Below the pieces are notes generated by a model. It had not been told where the DNA came from. It saw only the letters and a list, made by a program, of their open reading frames with translations, and did no database searches. Position numbers and translations under genes: made by a program. Of a stretch of 64,000 nt of DNA, positions 1 to 12,311 are shown one piece after another. Numbering within the stretch: position 1 is the first letter of the stretch; the number at the start of each line of letters is the position of its first letter. The DNA is from Aquatica leii (taxonomy: Eukaryota; Arthropoda; Insecta; Coleoptera; Lampyridae), in contig CM069434.1 in assembly GCA_035610365.1 (NCBI GenBank), positions 99,932,806-99,996,805 on the forward strand, given 5' to 3'.

Positions 1-1260
1 TAGTGTTCCATCTTTTACAAAGATTTTACGGCGCAAGTTTATTGAATTAAGTGGGATTACGAAGAGTTCAAAGGAGTAAAATTTTGATTTTGAGGGGGAT
101 CTTTTTTTGGTCGCAATTAAGGAATACCGGGTTCCGTGACGTAGTCAAGGGTCCGAAGGAGTTAAACAAATGGTACCGTGAAAATTAAGTGGTGTGATAA
201 GAAATATTGGTTTTCCAAGTTCGTAATTTTACGGTTTAATGAACTTCATGGTATCCATAATAAAGCTCACGTTCGAGTTGGATTTATTTACAATGTGTTA
301 TGCTGAGAATCCAATTTTCGCTTTTGTGCGGATTTCAATGCTGAATTAAAACATATCTTCCGCCGACATTCCATTGTTTGGGGGTCCAACCGAACCTTCA
401 GTCGACTACAAGAACACCTAGACCGTCCCGGGGTCGATCTAAACTCGAAAGCTTCTGGAACCACTGTGCCCAGCAGTTTACCTGGAGTATACAATTGAGT
501 AAAGGTATTTATTGAATTTGTTATTATCGTGAAGTGAACCGCGATCGTTATGATTAAAAGCTTTGATTTGAGCTGACTGAGTTACGGCTAGTTATAATAA
601 TTTCAAGAAACACTTGAAGAAGTTTGCGTGAATTTTGCTTTATTTAATTAATTTTGGTTGGTGTTTTGTAAAAAAAAAAAAAGCCGTATTCATGCATGAA
701 AGATAATGTAACATGTAATTTTTTTTCTTTAACGCTGAGTTCGAAACCAGAGTTTCGGACGTCTATTTTGTGACTTTTGTATTTTTTTTTGATTTGTTGT
801 TTTTTGTTAAATTTACGGATTAAGTATGCGGACAAGGCCTTGAATTTTATTTTTGTGTTTTATTGAAAAACAAGTTAACGCTTTTATTATTTTTTTTTAT
901 ATATTAATTTTTGTATTCAGTTTGTGAATTTTTGTCTTACTTATTATTATTTCATTTATTATTTTTATTCAAGTTTGTTTGATATTCATTTTTTTTATTT
1001 TATTCAGTCAATAAATGTTAAATTGTTAAACTGTAAAAAGCTTTTATTCATTCAGCCGCCGCGTATGTAAATTTTTAAGTACATTTCAGAGTTTAGCTAG
1101 TTACAACTCGAAGTAAGTCCAGGGGTTGTAACCAACCAGATGAGCTTCTGGGTTATCAGGGGTCCAGAAGCTATAATCATCGTGTCCTTGATTGGCGCCC
1201 TAACCGATTTTGAGTTTTTACCTTTTTATTTCGATTTTATGTCAATCCCGTTTCCAAGTT
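1..1260. other. Unassigned; possible LTR remnant with primer-binding-site-like sequence
   Basis: No gene is recognised. The stretch is AT-rich with many T runs, has an AATAAA-type signal near 1010 and ends in TGGCGCCCTAACCG at 1193, which resembles the primer-binding site that follows the 5' LTR of many Ty3/gypsy elements. No second LTR copy and no gag sequence follow, so an LTR identity is only a guess. Open frames around 300-490 and 644-835 show no family motif. Confidence 0.2.
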
Positions 1261-2437
1261 ATCACAGAATTTTAAAATAAAACCCACTCTGTCTCCACTG
1301 AGCAGCGGCACAACATCGTTTGTGTTACCTCATTTCAGGCAGTGACATTGTTTCCAACTTTTGCATGTAACAGAAGGCACGTGCTTTTTACGTTAATTCA
1401 CAAAGGTAACGTATTTACAGATGTTAAAATAATGTACTGTTTCCTAAATCAGTCAAATTATTTTAATAAATAAATAACACTGCAAAAATAAGATAAACAT
1501 GCAAAACAACTATTTTTAGAGTAACAATGATAAAATTTTTCCCTCTATACAAAATAAGTTTTTGATCATGTATAGAAACAAACCTAAGAATAAATTGATA
1601 ACATAAACCTAAATTATGATTATTATAAGCGGCGTTTTTTCTATGTAGTAGCATGCGTCAGGATTGTTACTTTAGTAAAGTGATAACATTACCCCATTGA
1701 AAACATTATCCGTGATTCCGATAAGTGGCGAGCGCTGTAAGTAATTCATACGAAAATTTAAATCATTAATTTGGTTCTGAAGTCCGAATCTTTGAAATAT
1801 CGCCCTGAATTTATTGCTAAAGATACATCCAAAGTGCTAATAAGCTTGTATATTTATATTTATGTGCCTTTTGAGTAGTTTAAAAATTTAAAAAAAATTA
1901 AATTAGCACATCTTCGTTGGCTTCCGGCTGGAAAAAAAAATTCAACAAAGTAAATGAAACAAACCATTCAACCGATTATAATTTTATAAAAACGTTTGCA
2001 GAATTTTATTCATTCTATATTTTGTTTATAAACAGAAATTAAATACGAATTATTTTTGCAAACTCAGAGTTTTAAGAATCAAAGCAAGTTAACTGGTAAA
2101 GCATTGCTTTGCACGAATGTCGAAACTAATAGCGTGTGTAAGTAGCTTACTTGTGCCAACATCGTTTGCAATCTATTAATAACCAAAAACGGTTTGAGGC
2201 TTTGCATTTCATTATTACCTTGTTTTCACTATCGCTATCTAACATGACTAAAAAATCTGTTTCCATATAAAGCTATCTCATTGTCTAACTATAATGTATA
2301 TAAACAAGGATATTATCTAATAAAATAATAAATGTCAGTGTCTGACGCTTTTACCAAATTTATAGAATTCTCAGGAACTTTACAAAAGATTGTTTATTAT
2401 ATCAGTTGGCATGCTAATTCAACTTCTTTTTTAACAA
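1261..2437. other. Gene-free AT-rich stretch
   Basis: Nothing recognisable was found here: no long frame with family motifs, no clear repeat structure and no RNA gene. Confidence 0.5.
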
Positions 2438-5400
2438 CTAAGTTTCCAATAGAGCTAAACAAAAAAATGTCTCTCCAACAGTAATAAAAAATTTTTTACG
2501 TCCTAATACTGAAGCAAATGTATCATTCTCCCAATGATTAGCTAATAATTTAACCAGGGCTTCTTTAAAACAAAAGTTTTTCAAGCACTTTAAAAAATTA
2601 CTGGGTATTGTTTGTAAGGGGCCATTAATGGTATAAGGTACATCAATACCTTCTCGATTCTGTCTTTCACAGTCTTTTATAGACGATTTTAAATATCTAT
2701 CGAATACGATATGAACTTCTTTAGCTTTTTTGGCACAAAGCTTTATCGATATCGACTCTGCTAATTTTCGAAATGATTGTGGCAGAGTTGAACCTATTTG
2801 ATACATATAGTAAAAGCCATCAATTATTTCTACGTCAACTAAACCAGGATTTACTGGACTGACTTTTGGCGTCAATTGTTTACTTAAAATAGAGTTGTCA
2901 GTTTTTAGCATCTTGCCTGAACAAGAGAATAACGCAGGAGGTATGGGCGCAAGAGGAAAAGACAAACAACCTTTTGTTCAATAGCAATTGCTAATAGCTG
3001 TCTAAAAATATCTCGTTCCATTTTAATTAATGCTTTTTCTCCTTTTTTACTCTTAATAATTGTTTTGACACAGTCAGATGCAAAATTATATATTTTATTA
3101 CGTTTAACCGCTTTAACGAATCTAGTAGGATCTTCGAAGCATTCTAAAAAAAATTCGATTTGTTTTCTTGGCCTGATGTTTTGATATTTAGTAAGCAATT
3201 TTCAACATTTGATAATGCCGCTTTATCAGTAGACATATTGAATAAGCTATCTTTGTCTACATCTTTAAAAACTCATCGTCTTTGTTATTGTTTCGATAAT
3301 GTTGGTTACAGTTTTGTTGTCTTTTTTAATTCGGTGCTTTTGTAAAGAGTGAGAGGCAGCATCCAATTTCTGCTTTAACAAAAGATAAAATTTTCGTTCT
3401 CATGCTATGGCTGAGAGTTCTTCTCTGTCTTGCAGATATTGAGTTCGTAAAATGAGAAACACCAGTCAAGGTATTACCGGCATCAGCATTAATTCTGCTC
3501 TAAGGTCAAGTCACACCAAACACCAAACGCACCTTCACGAAATTCTGTAATCAGAACTAAATTCTCAACTTTCAGCTTTATCAAATTATTTAAATACATA
3601 GCACTCCATTTTTAGTAATTCGGAAGATTAAATGCAAAGAAGTAATCACACATTTTATGGATAGAATCTAAATAAAGCTTAAAATCACTGCCACGAATAC
3701 TTCTTAAAAATTGAAAATATAAGTTGACAAGTTCAGTGTACTGTAAATAATATTGCGCTGTTTTTCTATGGCCACCTTGAAGTGTTACTTCGCGAAATTG
3801 TTTCTAACCGTCAAGTACTTTTTGCAATGAGTCAGATAAAACGATGCTTTCGTTAACTTCTCGTAAAGTATTTATTACCATTTTTAAATCTTCCGTAATT
3901 GTTCCAAAACATGTTTTACTTTCTAATAAATTTCCTTCCGCACCTAAACCTTCATTCGATATTTCGAAATTATTTTTTACTTCAGACAAGTATCTTTCAA
4001 AATGTAGAACTTGCAAAGCACTAGAAGCCAAAGGATGAAGCCGCTTACCTCTATTAAAATGTTTGCTATCCAGAAAGCTATTCATTGATCCACCAGCTAG
4101 TGCTTCTGCTTCAACTAAAATTTCGATTCACCCACTAGAGTCAATATACTTTCTAATGGCTTTAAAGTATGCCATCTGCATGTGAAATGCCCCTCAATTA
4201 ATAAAAACATCATTGAACTCAGGCTTTTTTGTATATTGAATCTACATAGCTAGTTTAGCTATTGCTAAATCATAAGTAGCAATAATCTGTTGTTGATCAC
4301 AAGTTTTTGCAATTTTTTTAGCAATATTCAGAGTCTCTTGAACAACAGCTAGTGATGTTGGTGAATCGTTAATTGGAGATAAGTACTCAACAGTTTGAGT
4401 TTTGCTACGGTCAAGATTAATTATGCAATTATAACCTAACCACATGGGTAAAGAACCAATTCGAGATAAAGACATATTCCAAATTAAACCTTTATCAATT
4501 GCAATTAATTTTTGAGAGCACGCATTAATTGTTTGTGTAATTGTTTCTGTTGGAAGAAACGTTATACTTGTAAAATGTGTTTTAACACATGGAATAATAT
4601 CTCTTGTAGGCGCTTCAAAACTTCTCTTACGTCTTTTACAAGGAAGACGTTCTTCGCGATCTTCATGGGAACACGAATCCACATCTGAAACTGAATCACT
4701 ATCCGACTCCTCCTAATATTCACTGTGAAATTGATAAATGATACCGACTGTATCATGCAAAGTATTTTTCCCAGTAGCTGTGTCTACAAATCTATCAAGG
4801 TTATCAAAAGCAACATGTGTGCTCAGTGCATTTACTTTGTTGATGCTAGATGGTATGATTTTGTTTTCCTTTTGGGAAGTGTAGGTCATTTCTGTTTTAA
4901 TTTCTTCAGTTAAATTGTAGTCTATGGTATACCATGTCTATTCAACATTGTAAGAACTTTTCTTGAACTAGTTATCGGTTTTATTGATAACCCGAGAGTA
5001 AGATCTTTTGCTGGCTTCACTCTGCCTTTGGATATAATATAAATAACGTCACTGCACACTGACTTTATTTTTACTAAATCTTTGCTTGAATTTTTGCGAC
5101 GTATGTCTGGTCCTTGCACCAAGTCGCATACGAAATTAAAAAGTTTTTCTGGAATATTACACATTGCAGCTGTCTATTTTTATGCCAATCAGTCGGTTCT
5201 GGACGCTCTTCATTTTGTCGCTTCGTTGATATCTGGTACAATGATAAATAATTGGAATAGTAAGCAATCGATTGATTGCTGTTAAATGTTGTCAGCAACT
5301 TTGAATCGTTTGATTCTTCGGCCATTGTTCTTATTGTGTTGACGGTTGCTTCGGACCGTGGGAATGAAACGTATTTTTTTGCTATATTATTACAAAAAAT

Positions 5401-5652
5401 ACAGACAGGCTTTTTGTTTTGAGTTAATGATGAAAAATTTTGCTGAAGTGTCAAGGAAGGTGACAAAGGGTCGGGAGATTGAAAATTAATATCTTCATGT
5501 GCAGATGAGGTACTAGGCTGTTCGTTTAAAGCAGGGGTACTTAACTGTTGCTCCTGTGAAGGTGTAGATTGATCTTCTACCGTAGTACTTGGTTCTCCCT
5601 GCAAAGTTAATTTTATACATTGAATAGAAATTCTAAGTTTATTTTTATCCAA
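2438..5652 (-). pseudogene. Decayed member of an uncharacterised multi-copy metazoan gene family (zinc-binding N-terminus, PIN/FEN-like C-terminal segment)
   Basis: On the minus strand the pieces appear in one order from 5652 to 2438 but fall in several frames, so the copy looks broken. The N-terminal piece (5652-5074) has a CxxC pair (CIFCNN) and a WHKNRQ motif. Next come a SDVIYIISKG segment (about 5050), a block with FDNLDRFVDTATGKNTLHD (about 4800), a block ending IATYDLAIAKLAM (4240), and HFNRGKRLHP (about 4050). The C-terminal piece has VEIIDGFYYM and VHIVFDRYLKSSIKDCER (about 2830-2650). From memory these blocks mark a large, lineage-expanded family in insects and cnidarians with no named function. 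The acidic VDG...VFD...ER pattern suggests a PIN/FEN-like nuclease fold, which is my inference. No terminal repeats were seen around it, so whether it is host-derived or mobile is open. Confidence 0.6.
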
Positions 5653-6139
5653 ATATATTACCGCTATGTATACTCATAGAAGGAATGCTTTCTTCATGAA
5701 AATCTGAAAGTAAGCTTGGAATGTATAAGTAACAAATAATACTTAAAAACAAAAATTTTTTTGACATAGAAAATCTCTGTACCTGTATCTACTTATAATT
5801 AAAAATAATTATTTGGAAAAATATATAGATTTTTTAATCATATGAGTGTACTTCATTTTTATTTCACAATAAATATTTAGTTTCTGATTTTTTTAATATT
5901 TAAAACATTAATCTGTTGCATTTACAGTCACATAATATTCATACACTAGTTGTAATCTGGATCATTTTTAAGTTGAATGAAACACAAATTGAAGTTTGCA
6001 AAAACTTTCGAATTCTTCTTTGTCTTTTTTTAAAATCAAGAATTATAAAATTATCTCATAAAAAATATGTAAATGACGATCTTCATAAACTATAAGGAAT
6101 TTTATTAAAAAACGGATATCCTATTAAATTATTAAATAA
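5653..6139. other. Gene-free AT-rich stretch
   Basis: Very AT-rich, with no recognisable motif. It may include the upstream end of the minus-strand pseudogene or the 5' side of the PLE fragment. Confidence 0.4.
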
Positions 6140-6726
6140 ATGTTCTTAGAAACTCACCAGAAATTATTCTTACAGGAATTAAATATTTTTCAATTCCCTA
6201 TGTTAAAGATTTATCTTTTAAGTTAAAAAAAATTGTAAATTTATGTAACCCTAACGGTAAAATTGCTTACAAAAACATTTTAATTAGACGTTCTATTTTT
6301 TCAAAATTAAAAGATATTGTTCCACAAAACGTCAAGTCAAATGTAGTTTATAAAATTTATTGTTCGGATTGTAATTCATGTTATCTTGGACAAGCAGGAA
6401 GATTATTAGTTGATAGAATTACTTTACATAAAAATGACATTAAATTAAACAAACTTAGTTTTATGTTATCAATTTATTGTAATCAAAATTTACATTCTCC
6501 GGACTATAACTCTATCAAAATTTTAGATGAAAAAATAGTCAACAAAAAAAACTTTTTAGTAATGTTACATATTATTAACTGTAGCATTTCAATAGACAAA
6601 AGGATGTGTGTGTATAATGTAACATTAATGTTTTTATATAACTGTCTGTGCAATTATATTAGAAGTTTTAGTTTTCTTGATGGAGCAACAAATTTGTTGC
6701 GAAAGCTAGAAAAAATAGAAAAATAA
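6140..6726 (+). mobile_element. Penelope-like element, 3' fragment with GIY-YIG endonuclease
   Basis: The plus strand encodes the C-terminal region typical of endonuclease-bearing PLEs. There is an IPYVKDLSFKLKKIV segment, then RSIFSKLKDIVPQ, then the GIY-YIG core VYKIYCSDCNSCYLGQAGR near 6345-6405, and near 6490-6600 the SPDYNSIKILDEK and LVMLHI segment that normally follows a GHxxDxxxxxIL motif. The reverse transcriptase is absent, so this is a 5'-truncated copy. The reading frame is interrupted at least once before 6460. A hammerhead-like motif lies just after the coding part. The family call is firm; autonomous function is lost. Confidence 0.8.
6676..6705 (+). ncRNA. Hammerhead-like motif at PLE 3' end
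   Basis: CTTGATGGA is followed by a perfect short stem (GCAAC...GTTGC) and GAAAG. This matches the layout of a hammerhead core (CUGAUGA, stem II, GAAA). Hammerhead ribozymes are known in PLE terminal repeats. Core positions deviate from consensus, so activity is doubtful. Confidence 0.35.
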
Positions 6727-8119
6727 AAATAATTAAGACTATATAATAAATATATCATTTTATTCTTAAAAAAAATATTAATAAACTGTAAATCAAAACT
6801 TACTGCAAAAACTTAAAAACAATTATTTAGACATAATTAATTGCCAGAAATAATTTTCTATCGATTTTAACAGCTTAAATTTATTAGTGTACGCCTTCCA
6901 AAAAACTACGATTCAAGTTTAGATAAATTTGTTATACATACATATATTATTTTTTTATTAGTTTATTTACGAATTGTTAATTGTAAATAAATCACTAACA
7001 ACATAAGTTTGATTTTAAATTAGCAATAATTGATGGGATCTGTGGAATTAATTAACATTTATGCCCTAGATGAGACATCCAAATTGGTTACTTGCATGTA
7101 AGCACTTTTCAAGCAGGTGTGAAATTTTTAACAAAACGAACACGTGTTTCGAATTAGAGATGTTTTGTTGAGCGTAGATAGTGCACGTATTGTTTATTGT
7201 TGTATTGCTAGTTGTAGGTAGAAATATTGGATGGTATAAATTAAGTTCTAATTAAAATGACACATCATTATTATTCTGTTCACGAGTTTATAATTTAATT
7301 AATAGTATACATTTTTCACATGTATTGAGAAAATGAAGATTATTAATTTTTCTATTTTTTTTAGAAATTCAATGAAGTAATTATTAAATAGATTTAATAC
7401 AAAGACCTCAATAATTAAATAATATTGTGTGAAACGATATTTCAAAATCTATATCGTAAAAAGATGTTAAAACGAATGAATTTGGCGTTTCAAAACGAAT
7501 ACATATTTTACAAAAAAATTTTTTGTTAAAATTAATTTGTATTGAAACGTTTTGAAGCCTCGAGACATAAAGTGTTTTATGCGCGAGTCATTGTGAATAA
7601 ATAGTTTAGATAAATAAAATTGGATGTTATCCGTCGACGTTATACGGTTACAGTGATATATAAATTAATGTAAAGCTTATTTTTCATAAATTGTTAGTTT
7701 GTTATTTTGCTTAGCTTGTTATATTGTGTTTATAGTTAGGTTTATAATAATGAATAACTGTCTAAACTGTTAGTTAAATAAATTAAGTTTATAAATTTGT
7801 TACAATATTATCTCCTCATTTATTTAATATGCATTTACACAATTGTATTTTACATATTTGTGATATTGGCCAAAACTTTCTCAAAATCCATGGTAATAAA
7901 GCATGAAAAATTTAGAATAACGATAAATAAACACATGAGTAAAGAAAAAGAAGTTGTTTTTATACACACTGTACTCGGTTAACTGTGACGGGAGACTAAT
8001 TTTGACAACAGCATTTATTTCGAAAATAGCGCAAGTCGGCAACCAATATCGCGGGTGAAAAGTACGTTGCCTACCACACTGTAGTTCATACTGGGCCGCT
8101 AGAAATTAATATGTATATT
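6727..8119. other. Gene-free AT-rich stretch
   Basis: No family motif was seen. Several T-rich and A-rich runs occur and short frames only. The sequence becomes less AT-rich just before the TIR element that starts at 8120. Confidence 0.4.
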
Positions 8120-9395
8120 CCCAGTAAACACGGATTGAAACTGTTACAGTCACAAAATTAAAACAATTGTTTCATTACGTTGTTTCGTGTTAGTTCCATT
8201 TTTATATCATTTACATGTAACTGACAGTAAATAAATTGAAAGGATTCCGATTTTTCACAATCAGTTTTAAACCGTTTCAGTACTTGCAATTTTTATCCCA
8301 TAATCAGCAACCGTCTAAAAACTGATTTATTAAAACCGAATATTTTTTGAATAACTAGAATTGGTTAAAGATCGATTAAATAAGATTGAATTAATTTTAA
8401 AACAGTGGAATCGTTCTAGGAAAAACGAATACTTTGTGATTAGTCAGCATTAGTCGTTGCTATACTTTTGATTACTGTCGTCAACGCTTGCGCTGCAAAT
8501 TGATATCTTTTCACTTGTTCGGTTGCAGTTTGATAAGTGATGCTGTGTGTACAATTACGAAATGGAACAATAAACGGTAAGTTGAAATATTTTATTATAA
8601 TCCATAAATGTAATATTATCATTTCTGTTCTTTATGTATCATGTTTTAATTTGTATTAAAAAAATGTAAATTAACACACATGGTTGCGTTAAGGTAGATT
8701 ATTGCATAAATCTGATGATACTTTAGGATTTATAATTACAGTTCAATTCTTAAAGTTTTCTATACGATTATGTACAGCTAAAGATATTCACAGTGTTTTT
8801 ATAACTTTCTTATGATTGCTTAATTGATATTTATATTAAGTTTGTGTTGTTTTTGATCAAAAAATGTAATTAATTTTGTGTAACTCTATGATTATGTATG
8901 TATATAAATGAAATATTTATTTCTATGTTACAGATGCGATTAAAAGTTGCTACCCAACCGTAACTGATGCAGTTTTCGAGACTTCCGTGAAAAGACCACA
9001 TCAAAGAAAGTTGCAATATGTAAAAAACTCAATGTGATATTGTATTTAAAAATATTTATTGTGCAATAAAATTTTAAACGTGCATTCGAAAATGTATTAT
9101 TATATTATTGAAACTGTTTAAGTACATTATTGAAACAAGAAAATCATATATTTATTGATCATTTAGTATCAGTTCAAGAACGAAGCTTTTAAAACGTAAA
9201 CCGAATGCAACATTTATTTTGCAACAGATTTGAATTTAAAATACCGAAACTATACTGATTCAAATAAGTGAAACAGCGATGGACTTATAGCTATTTTATT
9301 GCAGTTAAGTTTCTTTTATGTTTGAAACAAGAGTGAATCATAAATTTTTTGTTTTGAAACTGTTACTAAACAATATCAATTTTGTGTTTACTGGG
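8120..9395 (+). mobile_element. 1.28 kb TIR element, copy A (class unresolved)
   Basis: The ends are CCCAGTAAACAC (8120) and GTGTTTACTGGG (ending 9395), perfect 12 bp inverted repeats. A second copy in opposite orientation lies at 60950-62201, and the two align along nearly their whole length with few differences. No transposase is encoded, so this is a non-autonomous DNA element or a carrier of a small gene. The flanking bases do not give a convincing target duplication (TATT on the left, TTAT on the right), so I do not assign a superfamily. Confidence 0.7.
8540..9037 (+). CDS. Putative spliced 46-residue ORF inside TIR element copy A
   Basis: Exon 1 runs from an ATG at 8540 to a GTAAGT donor at 8577. 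Exon 2 starts after TTACAG at 8934 and stops at 9037, just ahead of an AATAAA signal near 9065. Stops lie directly upstream of the ATG. The predicted product is small, basic and of unknown family; it includes NDAIKSCYPTVTDAV and KRPHQRKLQYVKNSM. The inverted copy at 61311-61811 keeps both exon lengths, the donor and the acceptor, with four base differences in 141 coding bases, two of them silent. It could be a remnant of a larger ancestral transposase or an accessory gene. Expression is not shown. Confidence 0.35.
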
Positions 9396-9895
9396 TTATA
9401 GGTTATTATTAATTTTTTTGTATCAAAAGGCAAATTTAATACGGCTTACTATAAATTTAACTTAGACAATCATTTATATAGGTACATAGTATATTCGAAT
9501 TCAAACTACGTATCGCATATTAAACTCATTAAAGTGCTGTGCTATTCTTCTAACCAACAAATTAACATGTTTAGATTCTTAACCTCATGTCACAGATATA
9601 CGACAATGTTGTAATACCATAATAGTATTTAATGTGACGGTAGATGTCTATATGAAATTAACAAATATTTTTGTGTTTTTACTTTTTAGAGCATCAAGCA
9701 ACAATCTTTATTAATCTCATGAAATCAGTGAATGGCTCTGCATTCTACAACTAGTTTTAAAATTACTTCTTAAAAACTGCCCAAAAAACGCCCTCTCCTT
9801 CTAACATTTGACGAACAGTTATCACATATTTTTATAAATTTTATAGAGTTAGCAATAAAAAAGAATATACCACTACTAAAACTACCTAGACACAA
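9396..9895. other. Gene-free stretch before MULE
   Basis: AT-rich and without recognised motifs. It joins directly to 12467 once the MULE and one copy of its target duplication are set aside. Confidence 0.4.
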
Positions 9896-9906
9896 CCCAT
9901 ATTTTT
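9896..9906. repeat. Target-site duplication of the MULE, left
   Basis: CCCATATTTTT is repeated exactly at 12456-12466, just outside the other end of the element. Eleven bases fits the 9-11 bp duplications known for Mutator-like elements. Confidence 0.8.
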
Positions 9907-10049
9907 GATTCACGGTCATTTTCCCGCCGAAAGAATCCCGCCGGTCATTTGCCCGCCGGAAAATTGTTCGCCTTGTAAAAACCCCGTGCGGTGATGTTCG
10001 CTGGTGAAATAGCCGCTGTGACAAAATCCCGTCGGTCAATTTCCCGCCG
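9907..10049. repeat. MULE left terminal inverted repeat
   Basis: Built of repeated short units of the type CCCGCCGGTCATTTGCCCG, strikingly GC-rich against its surroundings. It pairs with 12312-12455 with scattered mismatches. Confidence 0.85.
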
Positions 10050-10158
10050 ACCATCATCGTGAATAAATGAACATAATACGCGTCTAGAAAGGAAGATCTT
10101 TAATAATAATACATTTTATTATGTTTAAATACATATGCATGCCTATAAACATTGTAAT

Positions 10159-11787
10159 TTATACATTTAAGTTTAAATTATAGGCGATTCCCCTTAAAAA
10201 CGTTAATTTATCATTATCATTAGTATCGTACCGTACTTTTTTTTGCGGTGGTCCATCTCTGCTTTGATTGAATTGCGTGATGACTACTTCGTTTATATGT
10301 TGTTCTTTTTTTATACTTTCTATAAATTTCCATATACTTGGATGTTGAGCAGATACAAGTTCCGCAAAACGCCGATGCCAGCCTTCCACAGAGTTATTTG
10401 TTCGAGGAAGGTAATTTTCTGTTGCTTCATGGCAATTTCATAATATGGGTGGAAATAAAGCCGGTTTCCGAAAACGTCTATTCAGGCGACCAATCCAAAC
10501 ATCTTCAAAATAATCACTTATATATTGTAGGTCATCATCATTTATGTAATATTGGCTATCAGTCAGTTTTTCAAACCCGGGAATAACATCCTGAATTGCC
10601 AGAAAAGCTAAGGTACTCAACATCTTCACCTGAAGAGCAAATACAGCATCATTAGCGTATCTTGCTGCCTTCCCATTTGCCTGCACTTTTTTAAATCTCA
10701 CCTCTAATTGACACGCCTGGGAATTCAGTTTCAAAAGCATTCATTGCGGCACGTTCGAAGTCCATCATAATAGTGATAGGTTGCAAATTAGGTTTTATTT
10801 CTTTTAATGCTTGTATCATTTGTTGGTATATTAATTCAGTTTACCAGTCAGTAATGCAAAAACGGACGGTATGCAATTATTAAACTTCACCCCGTGAATG
10901 GTGTACACTTGCGAAAAAAGTGGCGGTGTTGTTTTAAAGGTGCCATCCGCATACCAATTGTCAGAGCTGTAAATTATGAGTATTAACACAAATAAAGTAG
11001 GACTGTAATTTTGAGATTATGTTGAATTTGAACTAAATTAGAGACGTGGCAGACTTACCTTCCGAGCAATTCTAAGTTTTTTTTGAGTTCCATAAATTAA
11101 TATTCTGTTATCGTTGGCCACTCCATTGTCGTATAGAAGAAATTGTTCTTCTTGATCATTCACACTTATACGACACATATCTTCAGGGATATTGAGTTCT
11201 CGCAGTGAGTTAGGGTTTGCTGGATAGTGTCTTTGCACTTGCCGTTGTTGTCAAATAGTGCGTTTTATACATTCAATATTGGGCAACTTCGCTTGTATAG
11301 GCTCAGCTAACCCAGATACTCCTTCAGAAATAACCGCGTAACCAGCATCTCTGCTAACCTTTGCGCGCTCTTTAATAGATAACAATGTTTTTCTTGCTTC
11401 TATAGCAACAACATCTGGGACATGATTATGTTCATTAAGTGACTTCACTATTTCATTCTGTAATGTATGACGTCGTGCTGGACATTTTCCTTTTTTAACT
11501 TCAATACATTTTCAAAAAACGCGCCCATCATCAGTAGTTTTGTCCTTTTCAAATGAGTATCCTCCCTCAACTAACATGTCCTTTCCTAAACAGAAAAAAA
11601 AACGATACAAATAATAATATCCACAACTAGTGTCAACGCAAGCAGATTGTAGACTAGACTTTCACAATAAATTAAAGCTTCTGTTGCTTACATGTAAGAA
11701 AAAAATTAACAAAAATTTAACCGTTGAGAACGGTATTAAAAAATAATTTAACTTACCCTTTTGAGTTTTCACAAATTCGAGTACCAT
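10159..11787 (-). pseudogene. MULE transposase with FLYWCH zinc finger
   Basis: The start is the ATG at 11787 (MVLEFVKTQKG), followed by a GTAAGT donor, intron 11586-11757 and an acceptor. Exon 2 opens KDMLVEGGYSFEK and carries the FLYWCH pattern (KCIEVKKGKCPAR ... HNH at about 11430), but the tryptophan of the YWC-type motif is a TGA stop. A second intron is at 10967-11058. The DDE domain follows: WYADGTFK (first Asp near 10945), MMDFERAA (second Asp near 10761) and VEGWHRRF (Glu near 10385), so the triad is intact. A stop and a frame change lie between the first and second Asp. The C-terminal LTFLRGIAYNL is typical for the family. The product would bind the TIRs and cut and paste the element. 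Confidence 0.88.
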
Positions 11788-12311
11788 CGCAATAAAAGCA
11801 CTTGATAACTGTAACGATATTCAGCTAAATTGACGAACTAAATGGATGAACGCAGATTTAAAAATTTCCTATATATATAGCAACTTTTATTGTGCACTAA
11901 TAACGTTGAATGGTCATATTGATAATTAATTATTTTAATAAATCAATTTCTTTTACATTAATAAGTATGCAAGGAATTCTGAAAACCCCAATAGCAATAA
12001 TGGCAATATTTCACTCTATCCGGATAATTATTGTACATATTGTTAATTAATGACATTTTACTTTTGTCATTAATATAAAGATCCTTTAATGATTTCTATA
12101 AGAATTATAAAGTCACATTCATGAAATACTTATAAATGATAAATGTGACTTATTTGCAAAAACAAGCAAAAAAGATTGAAATTTGGAAGGATTACCTCTA
12201 TCTTCTAAATATACAAGCATAAGGAAACTATAACATAAAACATAACGTACAAATGTAAGTGCATCTTTATCACGAAAATAGAAGAATATCGGGGGAATCA
12301 TTTTATCTACA

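Noticed and set aside
288-494. 68-codon minus-strand frame near the window start
   Set aside because: No motif is seen and the plus strand is equally open. It is probably part of an unidentified repeat.
1193-1214. TGGCGCCC primer-binding-site-like sequence as proof of an LTR element
   Set aside because: The match is short and there is no gag, no partner LTR and no clear TG...CA ends; it was kept only as a weak hint.
8440-8622. Minus-strand 60-codon frame in TIR element copy A, also largely open in copy B
   Set aside because: It lies antisense to the spliced ORF, has no splice or regulatory support, and the copies are too similar for conservation to mean selection.
9907-10049. Short repeated GC-rich units resembling a repeat-spacer array
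   Set aside because: The units are the inside of a MULE terminal inverted repeat with a matching copy at 12312-12455. There is no regular spacing and the setting is eukaryotic, so it is not CRISPR.
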